64,000 nt of DNA, taken from NCBI GenBank assembly GCA_039881045.1, contig JAYWVB010000013.1:310001-374000 (forward strand), given 5' to 3'. The notes below the pieces were generated by a model that did not search any database, had not been told where the DNA came from, and worked only from the letters and a program-made list of their open reading frames with translations. The position numbers and the translations under genes are program-made. The DNA comes from Chaetomium olivaceum (taxonomy: Eukaryota; Ascomycota; Sordariomycetes; Sordariales; Chaetomiaceae). Below are positions 1 through 11,260 of this stretch, one piece after another. Each line of letters opens with the position of its first letter. Within the stretch, counting starts at the first letter, position 1.

Positions 1-2142
1 CCTGAATCGACGCGCTGCCGAAGTTTCGACCAGGTACCCCTTGTCCACGGCTGCTTTCGTGGCTTCGCATGGCGGCGGCGTTCTCAAAGCTTGGTTGGGA
101 AACAGCGATGACGACAGCGGTCAAGTTGAGAACCGGGAAATGTACGCAGGCGTCGTGATACACCAACCAGATGAGCCAGAGTTTGACTCTCTCAGAGTCT
201 GCAGCGCTGTAATAAAATACGGTTCGCTCCTGCGGCAGTGCGCCAGGAGATAAAGAGCAGTGACGAAGGGCTGAAATACATGGAGACCTCGGACGAAGAT
301 GTCCTTTGCACCCCCAACAGGGATCCTTCAATCCAAGCTCGACATCTGTCGGCAAAGCGGACACGAACATTTCAGGTTGCACAGCCACGAGGGAGACAAT
401 AAATGTCTTCTCATGAGACTGAACACGAGCTCTTTCACTCTTCGGAAACGCACAGCAGCCACGCGGAATGCATCGTGCATTTGAGTTGATGCTCCAGAAA
501 GTTGACCGGCTCTCCGGGGTTGCCTCCAGGGCGGGAGTTCCAGCCCGGCCGCCCCATTTTCGACAGCGGTGTCAAAAACCCGACTCTTCCGGAACACAGT
601 GCGCAATACATGGCGCATCCGCGCCTTCGTCGATTGGAACGTGCCGCGCTCTCACAAACCACCGGAGATTGGCCCGCAATCTATTTCCGTGGAAGAGGCC
701 TGAGAGAATTCCGCGCCTGCATTTCGGGGCGCTGCACGACTTGCTCCAACGGCTGCCATTCCGAACCGTTGAAAGGGTCGCATTCAAGTATCGCCCCCAG
801 ATCGATGACGATGTTCTAATCTATCTTGCCCTGTTCCAGGACACAAGCCAGAAACAAGCTCAGCCGATACTGTGATTTGGGCACGTTGGGCTGGTGATGC
901 TGCGGTGCGGTGTCTGCAAGTTGTCGACCATTTCGGTCATGATAGTCATGATAGCACCCGTGTTGGTGAGAGGTGGTCGTGCAGTCAGTTTCATTGCTTT
1001 TGTTCGACGGGCGAGTCGTCGACATGTATGTAGATAGGCAACCTGAATTTAGGCGGGAAAAGGTTGGTGACCAAGCAGACACTTGGATGGATCCAACCAA
1101 CGGCAGTTGACACTTTATGGGTGGAGGTTGGAGTGGTACCTGCGTCGGGAGGTTCGAAATGTTTCGCTGGCCATGCAGGAGGCTAATTTCGGGCCATGCG
1201 AAGCAAACTAGTTACATGTAGGAGCTGGCACAGCTGTGGCACCAGAGCACTTCTGTGGGTAAAGTTGATCCTACCGTGCTGCAAGTAAGACCGAGGGGGT
1301 TCGGAAACGACCATCGTACTGGCGGCTAGGTAAATGGATATGGGATGGACGACGACTTGCCGTGTCCAGTCCCTGAGTGTGTGTGAGTCTTTACACCCGA
1401 CCTCGCCCCGCGCGTTGTCGGCAACACACAGATACTGCAAATTTTCAGGGCCTCTCACTAACTTAAAATCGCTCCCTCAGGTGGAGACCGACATACGAAT
1501 AGTTAGATAAAAGCTATGCGATTCGACTGTCACAAAAAAGCCCTCTTTTTATCCGTGGCATTGAAGCCGTAGTAGTTGCGTAACAGTAATAAGTGGCCCA
1601 ACTGCACACAGTTACCAACATAGATGACTATGTGCAGACAGAGTTCCTTGCGTCCTGGTTCAGGGGCCCCGCCAACATGCCTCTCTTGCGTCCACCCCAG
1701 TGCTGCTGGTATGAAGAAGCGCCAAAGCACCGAGACGGGTCCGAGGAAACCAGGGGGAGAATGGACCTTGAGCGTCTGGGCCGCGAGAAAACTCTGTAAG
1801 TGGCCAGCGAGCCTATCCCATTTCCGTAACTCACGAAACCAAAAAGAAAGAGAAAAAAGAATGTAAAAAAAAGCGAGACAAGCAACCCCGTCCAGTTCGA
1901 CGAATGAGGTTCTGCGTGGGGAAGGTTGAGTTGATTACTCCATGCAGTTTGTGCAGTTGCCCGAGTCATAACGAGAAGCTCGTTGCCCCTAGCAACAACA
2001 ATGCATGGATGTCCAACGATGTGCAAACTCCCATAACCACATCCTCGCATTCTGAACGCAAACTGAAGGAATGAGCCAATTTGTAGACCTCTACAACGAT
2101 CAGTTCCGGTCAATGAAAGGACCGAAATCATAATTCGCAACA
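1..2142. other. Left-edge region without a recognisable gene
   Basis: Only short ORFs (up to about 170 codons) occur on both strands, and none reads like a known protein or shows linked splice signals. I see no tRNA, repeat array or mobile element. It may hold untranslated sequence of a gene beyond the left edge and the promoter of the SprT gene at 2143. Confidence 0.6.
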
Positions 2143-4197
2143 ATGGCTCGGTTGGCGAAGTCTACAACGATCTGGAGCGACGACGACGACTTTCCCGACA
2201 TTGACGCTCTCGTTACGGGAAAGAAACCGCGGGCACTGAAAGACGTGCCAAAATCACGACAAAACCCGAATCGGCCGTCGACTGTAGAAGAGACAACGAA
2301 ACCAGCCTCCAGCGTCAGGCGACGGAAGCTTGGGCCCTTGACAGACAATTTGCTGTTGCGAGCATGGACACCAGACAGCGCGGAAGATGATGGAGAAGGG
2401 AGGGATTCGGGGCGAGAGAAGGAGAGCACGGAACCACGGCGAACGAGGGTCGAGCTGAGAACCAGGAAATCGAGACCTACGGCCCCCCTAGCTTCATCGC
2501 CGCTCCACGATGAGGAATATGTATCAGCGCAAGAGGAGGTTACCATTATCGAGGATGTGTCCATGTTCGACGGCACCTTTTACTCTTGTAACTCAGAGGG
2601 TTCAGGGAACTCAGAGAACTCGGAAGGTTCAGAGGGTTCAGAATACAGCGGCAGTGAGGATATTGAAGAAGAGGATGGGGACTTTCAAGCGAATCCTGCG
2701 CCGACAAGGTTGCGAATAAAGCCAATGGTTCGAATCCTGGAGAAGAAACGGCCCGGACGTACCAACAAGGAGGCAACAAATGACTATTATTCCACTCCCG
2801 AAGAGGAAGAGAATAGGAATCGACCGAAATCAGACGGAAAGCCTTCTACGCGCCGCCACGATGCTGAATCGAAGCCGGCAAGAGCACAAAAGGGCCAAAG
2901 GAAACCGCAAAAAACGGCCAAGGATCTCGCAGATTCCATGTCCAAGCTTCGACTGTAAGCGGCCTCGACAGAATCCAAGACAACTCGAAGCCCAAGCAAC
3001 TAATCAATCCCAGTGCTGAGATCGAAGAGGAATCCCAAAAGCTCAACACCTCAAACCCAAGCGATCGCGAGGTCACACCTCCTTCAACACCACCAAAATC
3101 CCGACCGGGTCTCACGTCACCCAAAAAGCTACCGCGTATTCCCACCACACCCCACCGCCCCAATTCTGACATGTTCTGGAGCCAGGAGTTCGTCGACGAC
3201 TGGAACGACGAGCATTCGCCCCGAAAACAGCTCTTCCCAGACGCCCTCACCGCGCGGCAGAACAGCCCGACCAAGAACAGCCCTGAGAAGAAGCCTAAGA
3301 AAAGCGCAGGCTCAAAGGAACCGTCAGAGCGTGAGATCAAGAAGGCATTCGAAAAGACCAAACATGAGCTCGCCGACAACTTCCTCCAAGAACTTGACCG
3401 GACCATCACCGACGGCAAACTATCCCAGCTGGCAGCATCCACGGGGGGCATCAAGCTGATCTGGACGAACAAGCTCAACACCACAGCCGGGCGCGCCAAC
3501 TGGAAGCGTGAGACCATCCGCAACCGCCAACAACAACCCGACGGCAGCACCACCACCACCACCATCACCACCCACAAGCACCACGCCTCGATCGAGCTCG
3601 CCGAAAAAGTCATCGACTCCGAGCCGCGGCTCATCAACGTCCTCGCGCACGAATTCTGCCACCTGGCCAACTTCATGATCAGCGGCGTCACGACCAACCC
3701 GCACGGGCGCGAGTTCAAGATCTGGGCCGCCCAAACCTCGCGCGCCTTCGCGAGCAGGGGGTGTGCGTCACGACCAAGCACTCGTACGACATCGACTTCA
3801 AGTATGTGTGGGCGTGCGTGGAGTGCGCCACCGAGTTCAAGCGCCACTCGAAAAGTATCGATCCGGCGCGGCATCGGTGCGGGGTCTGTAAGAGTGAGTT
3901 GAGACAGACGAAGCCGGTGCCGAGGGGGCGGAAGGCGGACGGGGAGGGGGTGGGAATGGGGTGGTTGGTGGCGGTGGGGAGGTGAAGAAGCCGAAGGTGG
4001 TGAGTGGGTATCAGGCTTTTATGAAGGAGCAGATGCGGGTGGTGAAGGAGGAGAATCCGGGGAGTCCACAGAAGGAGATCATGAGGATCGTGGCGAGCCG
4101 GTGGACGGCCAAGAAAGCCGAGGCAGCTGCGGCGACGCCAACCCCAGATGAGCGGGTTAAGGAGGTGGAAGGGGCTGTGGAGGAGCTTGCTGTGTAG
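2143..4197 (+). CDS. SprT-like zinc metalloprotease with C-terminal HMG-box-like tail (two apparent frameshifts)
   Basis: Model: exon 1 at 2143..2954, a 59-nt intron 2955..3013 (GTAAGC...CTAATC...CAG), exon 2 at 3014..4197; about 665 aa once two frame jumps are bridged. The N-terminal ~270 residues are acidic and disordered with Ser/Glu repeats. The SprT domain follows, with catalytic HEFCH near residue 480, then a zinc-ribbon-like part with two Cys-x2-Cys pairs. The end has an HMG-like segment (YQAFMKEQ...NPGSPQKEIM). SprT proteins such as Spartan and GCNA cleave DNA-protein crosslinks in the nucleus; a SprT plus HMG-box arrangement is known in fungi, for example S. pombe SPAC19G7.04. The frame shifts by one base in a G5 run at about 3756-3761, just after the active site, and again in G-rich sequence at 3930-3980. 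Sequencing error seems more likely than decay, because all three frame segments remain conserved. Confidence 0.85.
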
Positions 4198-4423
4198 CGC
4201 GCGAGGAAAGCATCATTATACCCGGCATTAGCGTGTAGTTTCATCGACTTTGCCGTTCATTCATGGTCATGAGCTCATCGACAGCTGTTCGTGCTGCGTC
4301 CAACACCGGCCCTAGCCCACCTTGCCTATCTAACAACCCATACGAGACGATCGAATCCAAAACAAGCCCTCTACATACGTGTGAGATCTGCTGCCCTCAA
4401 ATCGCCCAATTTGCCCTTCGCCC

Positions 4424-5189
4424 TTACACCTCATTAAACAACCCCCAGTCGTTGACCTTGAACGTCTCCCAAATCCGAGCCGCGTATTCGACGGCATCCC
4501 CAATCAACTCGCCCTGCTTGCCCAGCGCCAGGTCGACCTCGTCTTCGTCGTACTCGCCCTTGATGTGCGGCACGTTGATGGTGATCAGGACGTCGGTCTT
4601 CTGCTTCTCGAACCGCAACAACGTGAGAATCAGCGCTGTGAAGTCCGGCGCCGAGTTCTGCCGAGGGTCGTCGGGGGCGGACGGTGCCCGCGGCGTCTGC
4701 GTGGCAATGAGGGTGTAGGCCGGTGTGTCCTCGCTGTTGGGTTACATGTTAGCAGGGTGATAACTAGCGCATGGGGAAAACTGGGTGGAGGGGATGGCGC
4801 ACCCGAGGTGGGAAAACTGTGTCTCGGTCGTGTTCCAGACCTTGACGGAGTCGGTATCGTCGCCGACTAGGTCCTCGAGGTGGATTGTCAGGGCGCGGCC
4901 ATCTCGCTCGAGACCCTCACCACGGGCGTCGATGCGCTCGGTAATGTCGAAAATGATGGAGGTAAACCCGTTTTGATCGATCCAGACTTCTTGGTTGTCG
5001 GGAACTTGGCGGATTTTGCTAGAGAGGGGTCAGTATCCGAGGTGTCTAAAAGCCATGCGCAGGGCTCAGCGGTTCCCCAGAGCATGAATTGACGCAACGA
5101 GGACCATACCTCACATCGGCAAACTTCGTAGGAAGATCGCATTCGAGCGCCCCGCCGAAGAGGGGCGTCGGTCGGAAACCATGAACCAT
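4424..5189 (-). CDS. MOG1: Ran guanine-nucleotide release factor Mog1
   Basis: Minus-strand exons 5189..5110, 5018..4803 and 4733..4424 give 201 aa, normal for the Mog1 family. Introns are 91 nt (GTATGG...TAG) and 69 nt (GTGCGC...CTAAC...CAG), and all junctions are in frame. The N-terminus has the family PLFGGALECDLP motif. The middle reads QVPDNQEVWIDQ, and the C-terminal half has NVPHIKGEYDEDEVDLALGK before the final WETF strand. Mog1 binds Ran and promotes nucleotide release, supporting nuclear protein import. The start is the first ATG in the only frame leading into the conserved FGGALE motif. Nothing looks damaged. Confidence 0.93.
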
Positions 5190-5801
5190 GATGTGGTTCG
5201 GGAAGGGAGCTGCTCGGGTGTGTACTGGTTTCGGTGATGTTTAGAAGTGAGCGACGCGGATATTCAAGTTGGTAGAAGGCGCGGCTGCCTTGAGCGCAAG
5301 TTGGTTATGCGACTGGATCAAGGCTGTGACATCAAGCGGCGCAGGTGATGGCGGGGTCGCGTGGAGGGTTATTGGCGGGGTATCACATCACGCCCGGTTG
5401 CATGGCCGCGCCGCAAATCGTGGCTTTCAACAGAACCTGATGCCGCCATGGCCATTAAGTTCGGCCATAAGGAGAACTCGAAAGGAATAGATGCTCAAAT
5501 GCAGTTAATTTATGTTATGGACTTGTGTCGCTAAACCACCTCTAAGGAGGTATCCAAGGGACCTAGCTTCCTACCTACTGTAGTTGTAGGGGAGAAAGAT
5601 GCGGTTGAGGGCGATGTTACCCCGCTCTAAATCGCGGCCGGTGGTCTCGTCTCGCCTGAACTGTACCGCTGCAGGGTAACTGTCGGACAGAAGGGCTCGG
5701 GGAAAGTCAACCGATCGGGGAGCATTTCGCAACGTCAGCCCAAAACTAGACCCCTCTTGAATTGGACTTCCTTCTCAAACAGCTTCCAAGGCACAAAACC
5801 A
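5190..5801. other. Intergenic region between Mog1 and HIT genes
   Basis: This divergent spacer holds the promoters of both flanking genes. I see no coding, RNA or repeat feature in it. Confidence 0.5.
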
Positions 5802-6625
5802 ATGGCAAGCAAAATGGCCTCCTGCATCTTCTGCAAGATCGTCAAGGGCAAGTCGATCAATTCAAGCTCCCAGAGCTCCTCCCGAGCTCGTCCCCTCTAC
5901 ACCTAGCTCCCGAAACCCGGCTAACACGTTCTGAACGGTGGCTAGGCGAGATCCCCTCCTTCAAGCTCGTCGAGACCGACAAGACCTTCGCCTTTCTGGA
6001 CATCAACCCGCTCAGCCGTGGCCACGCCGTACGTTGCACACTTCCCCGCTACTAATCGTATTGGAACGGAAGCTCACACGGGACCACCACCACTTTAGCT
6101 CATTATTCCCAAGTTCCACGGCGCAAAGCTGACCGACATCCCCGATGAGCACCTGAGCGACATCCTGGTACGCCCACCATAACCCACTGGGGAAGTGGTC
6201 GTCGTGTTGTGTGTTCTACAAGACTCGAGAGACTAATGAAGTTCTACCTTCCAATGGAACAGCCCATCGCCAAGAAACTCGTCGCCGCGACGGGCGCCAC
6301 GGAGTACAACATCCTACAGAACAACGGAAGCGGGGCGCACCAGGTTGTTGAGCATGTGAGTTAGCCTTCTAAGCTAGTAGAGTGAAAATTAGTGTGATTG
6401 AGAGAGGGGTACTGACAGTTGTGAAACAATAGGTGCATTTCCACATGGTATGCTAGGCACCAGAACTTGTTGCCCGGTGTGGTGTGATAGGAAGATTTGT
6501 GACTGACAAGGCTCTAGATCCCCAAGCCGAACCCGGCGGAGGGCCTCGGTATCAGCTGGCCCCAGCAGCCGACGGATATGGACAAGCTGAAGGCGCTGTT
6601 CGAGGAAATCAAGTCCAAGGTGTAA
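5802..6625 (+). CDS. HNT1: HIT-family (histidine triad) nucleotide hydrolase, Hint/Hnt1-like
   Basis: Six exons: 5802..5847, 5946..6028, 6099..6167, 6263..6355, 6433..6447 and 6518..6625, giving 137 aa (133 aa if translation starts at the second ATG, 5814, whose context is better: A at -3, G at +4). The protein opens with CIFCKIVKG, continues with ETDKTFAFLDI and ILQNNGSGAHQVVEHVHFHM, and ends with a Trp-containing tail. HVHFHM is the histidine triad; its central His is the nucleophile in Hint-type phosphoramidate hydrolases. Most of the triad lies on a 15-nt microexon (6433..6447). Intron 1 has a GC-AG border (GCAAGT donor at 5848), the only choice that joins KIVKG to EIPSFKL in frame. Length matches small fungal HIT proteins. 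Confidence 0.93.
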
Positions 6626-6894
6626 ATGCAAAATGGGCAAGAAGTAGGTGGCGTTTAGGTGGGGGTTGATGTGTATAGTTGAAGGATTAGCCCAACTTCT
6701 CGAGATGAACTGAATCGAGCTTTGTGTCTAAGCGGCCTCTCTCTCAAATGTATGAGCTTGCGCGGGCCGTTTGGCGAACCTCATGACAAATATCACTTCA
6801 ACTCAATAAAAAAGGACATCTGCCCCAGAGTCCAACTGTACTGATTAACACTACTCGATATATACATACATATTGCAACCCACAGCCTGCCCCT

Positions 6895-8880
6895 CTAATC
6901 AAGGTCGTCCTCCGTCGTCTCAACGGCAGGCTTCGGAGCCACAGCAAGAGCCGCAGCCTTCGGCTCCGGGTACCAATCCAGCTTCCCGCCCGGCAGCAGC
7001 ACCCCGATGCGGTCATAGTACGACCTCGCACGCACGTAGGGGTCAAGATTCCAGTAGTCCACGCGGAGTTTCGCCGCAATGGCATTACGGCGGCTCTTAA
7101 CCTCGGCGGCCTTCTCCTTGTCGGCATCGCCACCAGCAGCGACCCACTCGAGCGTGGCGGCCTCGTACTCCTTGACCAGGGCCTCGCGCGCGGCCAGCAG
7201 GCGGTCGCGCGTCGCCGTGTCGGCCAGCTTGGCGTTCTCGCCCTCGACCGGCTCCACGTACTGGTACGTCCAGTCCTCCTCGCCTTCGAGGTCCTTGGGG
7301 ATGTGCTTGATGGGGATGAACTCTTCCATCTCTTTGGCGTTGTTGGTGAAGTGCACTTTGTTAGCGACGACGGGGTCCAGCCAGCCGCGGATTACTTTCC
7401 AGATGCCTAAGGAGGGAGGTTAGTATGGGTTTGGGGGTGGGTGATAGGTGGGTTCTTCTTAGTTACCTTGGAAGATCCGGGGGCTTTGTGGACGAGCACT
7501 GTGCCGAGACACTCTGGGTAGTTGGCCTCGAAGCACTTGATCATGAATTTGACAGGAGTGTAATCCTATCCGAGTTAGCATTGGCTGGGTGTGAGGATTC
7601 TGAGGCAACTTACCATGTTCGCCATGGAAAAGTTGGTCATGTCAAACACGATCGTCTGTTACGGTCAGCTTGATGCTACAGTTTCGACGATGTGTGGTTA
7701 CACTCACGGCTGTGTCAACTGGATGTTGCAGCACCATGCGGCATGTCTCGATGAGGTACACAGTGTACTTCTCCAGGGCCTCTTCCGCCTGCTCGCCCTG
7801 CTTGTGTAGCCGGACATTGACGAAGCAGAGCGGTCTCCCCTGCTTGTCATGTCCATGCACGTAGCTAATGCCCTTCCTGATCTGGGCCATGAAATCGCTT
7901 GCGAGCTTCTTCTCGGTCGCATCACTGCTCTTCTCAGCCGCCACCGCGGCAGGTTCGCCTTTCAGCATAATGTCCTCGACATCCATTTCTTTCGCCCGCC
8001 AGTTCATGGTGGAGACCAACATGATGAGCGCCCGCTCGACATCCCACTTGCGCGCCCGGAGGAAGCGGAGAAGGAGCGCATCTGGGTGATCGTGCTTCAC
8101 CATCTTCCAAATGGTGTCCCGTATAGATTGGGGCGTCTGGCTAGCGAGGGTATCGTAGAAGAGCTTTGTCTGGCCGTACTTGTCGGCCTCCCCATCCTTC
8201 CCGAGGTTGAGCACGACAGGCGCATTTGCTGGTACCCCTGATGTGGCGTCCGCCTCTGCCTCCTTCTTGCCCTTCCGGGAGAAGAACGGTATCCGGCTCT
8301 TCTTCTCCTTCTTGTCATCCTCCTCCTGAGCCTTGTCGTTGGCGCCGGCGGCGGCGGCTGCGCCGTTCTCTTGGCCTACCGCGCATACTTGGAAGACGAG
8401 CTGCCATAACCGCCTGAGCTTCTCCTCCTGCTCAGGGGTAAGGGTTTCGGGGCGACCCGGAGCTATCTCTGCCGCCATATCTTCCGCGGGTTGGAACGAG
8501 TTCTCGGTATCCTCTGGCACGGTCCTCCCTGGGTAGAGGGTGTAGTAGGCTGATAATGCTACCGCGACGGCGAAGACAAGGATAAGTCTAGATGAGGAGG
8601 CCTTCAAATGTTCGCCGTATGTAGACTGGGCTTCAGTAGGGTAAACAACTCCCTCTAGCGTAGCCCTGCTTGTGAGCCGTTCTTGGTGACGGTGTCCACG
8701 TGATCTACTGCCCGATGAGAAGTTTCGGGTAAGAGAGACTGGAGGAGTAGAATAACAGGCCCGCGAGGATGGTATAATGCCAGGCGATAGAGCACGACTA
8801 TATCCAGAACCCCTGGTGAATGGGGAAGCCGAAAGGAGTGAATGGGCGGGATGAGGTGAGAGCCGCAGTGGCGCACGCAT
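6895..8880 (-). CDS. Sec14-like CRAL-TRIO lipid-transfer protein with N-terminal targeting/membrane segment (one apparent frameshift)
   Basis: Exons 8880..7708, 7655..7614, 7565..7467 and 7406..6895 give about 608 aa once one missing base is bridged. The first 70 residues are rich in Arg and Ser and poor in acids, like a mitochondrial presequence; a hydrophobic stretch (RLILVFAVAVALSAYYTL) follows near residues 98-115. Related proteins often begin near the internal Met at 8478 (MAAEIAPGRPETLTPEQEEK), so the true start is uncertain. The CRAL-TRIO part has LRFLRARKWDVERAL, TIVFDMTNFSMANM and PVKFMIKCFEANYPECLG. Just after this the expected KAPWIFQGIWK motif is broken by a one-base deletion near 7480; GIWKVIRGWLDP continues in the next exon in the shifted frame. 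CRAL-TRIO proteins carry phosphatidylinositol or other lipids between membranes. No TIM-barrel or GOLD domain is attached. Confidence 0.87.
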
Positions 8881-9802
8881 AAGAGAATATCACCGCAAAT
8901 CTCCTGAAACGGAGAAATTGACGGTGCGCAGTAAACCCAAAAGGTTACAGTGTTGTACTCGTGCAGTGCTGCAATAACAGGTCAGGCTATCCGGGAGTAC
9001 CGTGTCAGTTTGGAGAGCGCATTGAAAGAGAAACATGGATCACTCAAGGCAATGGAGGCAAGAACTGCCCGGGCAAGAGAGTTGTTTCACATACACAATA
9101 CGTCGGCGCGGTTTGATACCGGGGAAACGACACCGGGGCCCGAGGGAAGTTCTTTGGATTTCGGATGACCACAGTCACTCCACTCCGTTTTGGTGGCCGG
9201 GGTTGAGATAAGTTTGGAGGCCGCCGGAAGGAAGAGACGGGATGTGACGGAGAGACGGGGTGGGCGGAATTCCAGACACACCAAAAGTTCCAGCGTTAAC
9301 ACGAATCGGGCCGCTGACGGGGAACTCCAGGAATCAAGCTGTCCGATGGTACGAAACGAAGAATCTGCAGGAACGATACACACGGCTACTATGCTGGCCA
9401 AGAAAACCCGGACTTCGGGTTCTCTGGCTCACCCGGGTGGACATTGATGAGAGTCCCTGTCGAAAAACGCATTATTTCTCTGTTCCGGCTGCTCCGTGAG
9501 CCAGAACCTGGAACTGCATGAAGGCAGGTCCAAGACGGATCGGCTAGTCGGGCCAAGGTGACAGACCCCACTGTTACGGTGGCGGCGCGGCTTGGCATAA
9601 CGTTGGTGCTGGGGTGGAAGGTGGGGTGATTGCACTGATGCGGGACAGTTGCCAAGACCGATCTCCAAAAGGTACCTGACGTGGTGGGATTGCCAATCCA
9701 GGAATTTGGGAACCAAACAAACACGGTTGAAACACCAAGTCAACAATTACCACTCGGCACTCCTACCAGAGCCACACCGATACGGCTACCGACCCCACGA
9801 GG
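8881..9802. other. Intergenic region between CRAL-TRIO and DAM1 genes
   Basis: No recognisable gene or repeat. This divergent spacer should contain both promoters. Confidence 0.5.
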
Positions 9803-10609
9803 ATGTCACACGACGACACATCTCACCGCCGCGCGCGGTCAACCTCCCGCCCCCGCCCGACGACACCCCTGCGGCCCTCGTCCCGCTCCTCGTTCCGCGA
9901 CTCGGCCCGCAATAGCGTGCAAGGCGATGCCGCCTCCTTCCCGCTCAACACCTTCGAGCCGGCCTTTGCCGAGCTGTCGGATGCCGTCGCCGACCTTGAG
10001 GCTAACATGATGCACTTCCAACTGATGCACGAGAGCTTGGCGCGCTTCAGCGAGAGCTTTGCAAGCTTTCTTTACGGCTTGAATATGAATGCTTTCTGTG
10101 TTGATTTTCCGGAGGTACGGTCTTGATAATCAGGGGAAACGGAACGGTTGCTGACTGAGGTTATGCATGTAGGGCCCGATGACGGAATCGTTCAAACGGA
10201 TGAAGTTGAAGGAGCAGGAGCAGCAACAACAGGGTAAGTGCCATTCTAAGCCAATCCCGGAGTGACATTGCTGACAGGTTCCTTAGACGCCACGAGGATT
10301 CCTGAACGGACCGCTGGCGACATCGATACGGAGGCGACATTTATGTGAGTAATTTGAGAGGTCACTGAGCGTACGGAGCTGACAAGGCCTAGGACAACGG
10401 ACACCTCGTTTGTCGAGAATCCCCCGTCAACACGGGCATCACACAAATACCAGACCCCAGCTACAAACCGCCAATCTCGAGTTCCAGCGCCGCCTGCGTC
10501 TAATAGAGGCATGCCGTCGACAAGGGGGGCGGCAAGAGGCGGACGGGGCGGCACCCGAGGAACGCGTGGTAGTGGGCTTGCGAGACCGAGGGGTCGTGGG
10601 ATTCGATGA
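9803..10609 (+). CDS. DAM1: DASH/Dam1 kinetochore complex subunit Dam1
   Basis: Exons 9803..10114, 10173..10233, 10287..10344 and 10393..10609 give 215 aa, with every junction in frame. The N-terminus is Ser/Arg-rich. The conserved core at residues ~50-105 contains FAELSDAVADLEANMMHF and SFASFLYGLNMNAFCVDFPE, the signature of Dam1. The last exon encodes a disordered tail ending in an RG-rich stretch (TRGAARGGRGGTRG). Dam1 is the DASH ring subunit that couples kinetochores to microtubule plus ends and is an Aurora B target in yeast. The sequence shows Ser/Thr-rich tails but no certain phosphosite. The start is supported by the direct run into the core and the absence of an upstream in-frame ATG. 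Confidence 0.93.
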
Positions 10610-10832
10610 GGAACCCGATCACTTCGACACATTTAAGCTATGCTTTAACGTTTATCAGTGCGCTGCATTATTATCAACAAACCGCAGACTACAAAACAGC
10701 AGCAGTCCTCCATGCCCTCACCGACTGGGCGCACTGGTGTTGACCTCGTCTTGTGGCCTACCTAGCCCTGAAGCTGCAGAAGAGCAACTCATTCTCAGGC
10801 CATGGGGTTGAGCCAGACCGAGAAACCCAAAG

Positions 10833-11260
10833 TTAGGAGCTCTCGATAGCCTGGTCCAAGCACTCCCTCACTCGCTTCAGACACTCCTCCTCGCCCACGT
10901 TGACCCAGGACCCAACGACAGCGACGGTCTTGCTTCGGGACTTGAGTCCCTGGGTGATCTGCAAGTCGGATTTGGGAAGATCGAGGACCTGGTGAGGACA
11001 TAATGATTAGGTAGAGGTAAAGAGAAGTGAACCAATTTGAGAGAAGGGATACGCACTTCACTCAACACCTTGATCACGGCCTTGTTGGCTTCCCCTTCCC
11101 GTGCTTGTGCGGCAACGCGAATGCCAACGGCCTCGTCGTCCACCGATGCGACACCCTCACGGTTCTTGTTCGCGCCTGGCTTGACATTGCAGTGCATGTA
11201 GAGGGTGTTTTTGGCAGACTTCTTTGTCGCGGCCACGTACCAAATAGCGCGGGCTGACAT
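10833..11260 (-). CDS. DUF167 (YggU/UPF0235) family protein
   Basis: Two exons, 11260..11057 and 10988..10833, with a 68-nt intron (GTGCGT...CAG), give 119 aa. The protein reads HCNVKPGANKNREGV, VDDEAVGIRVAAQAREGEAN and later DLQITQGLKSRSKTVAVVG, the full signature of this small alpha/beta fold family, which includes human C15orf40. The C-terminal ~20 residues (VNVGEEECLKRVRECLDQ) form a likely helix. The molecular function of the family is not established. It lies tail-to-tail with DAM1. Confidence 0.88.

Noticed and set aside
2846..3874. 342-codon minus-strand ORF opposite the SprT gene
   Set aside because: It is the antisense shadow of a conserved protease frame and has no recognisable motifs.
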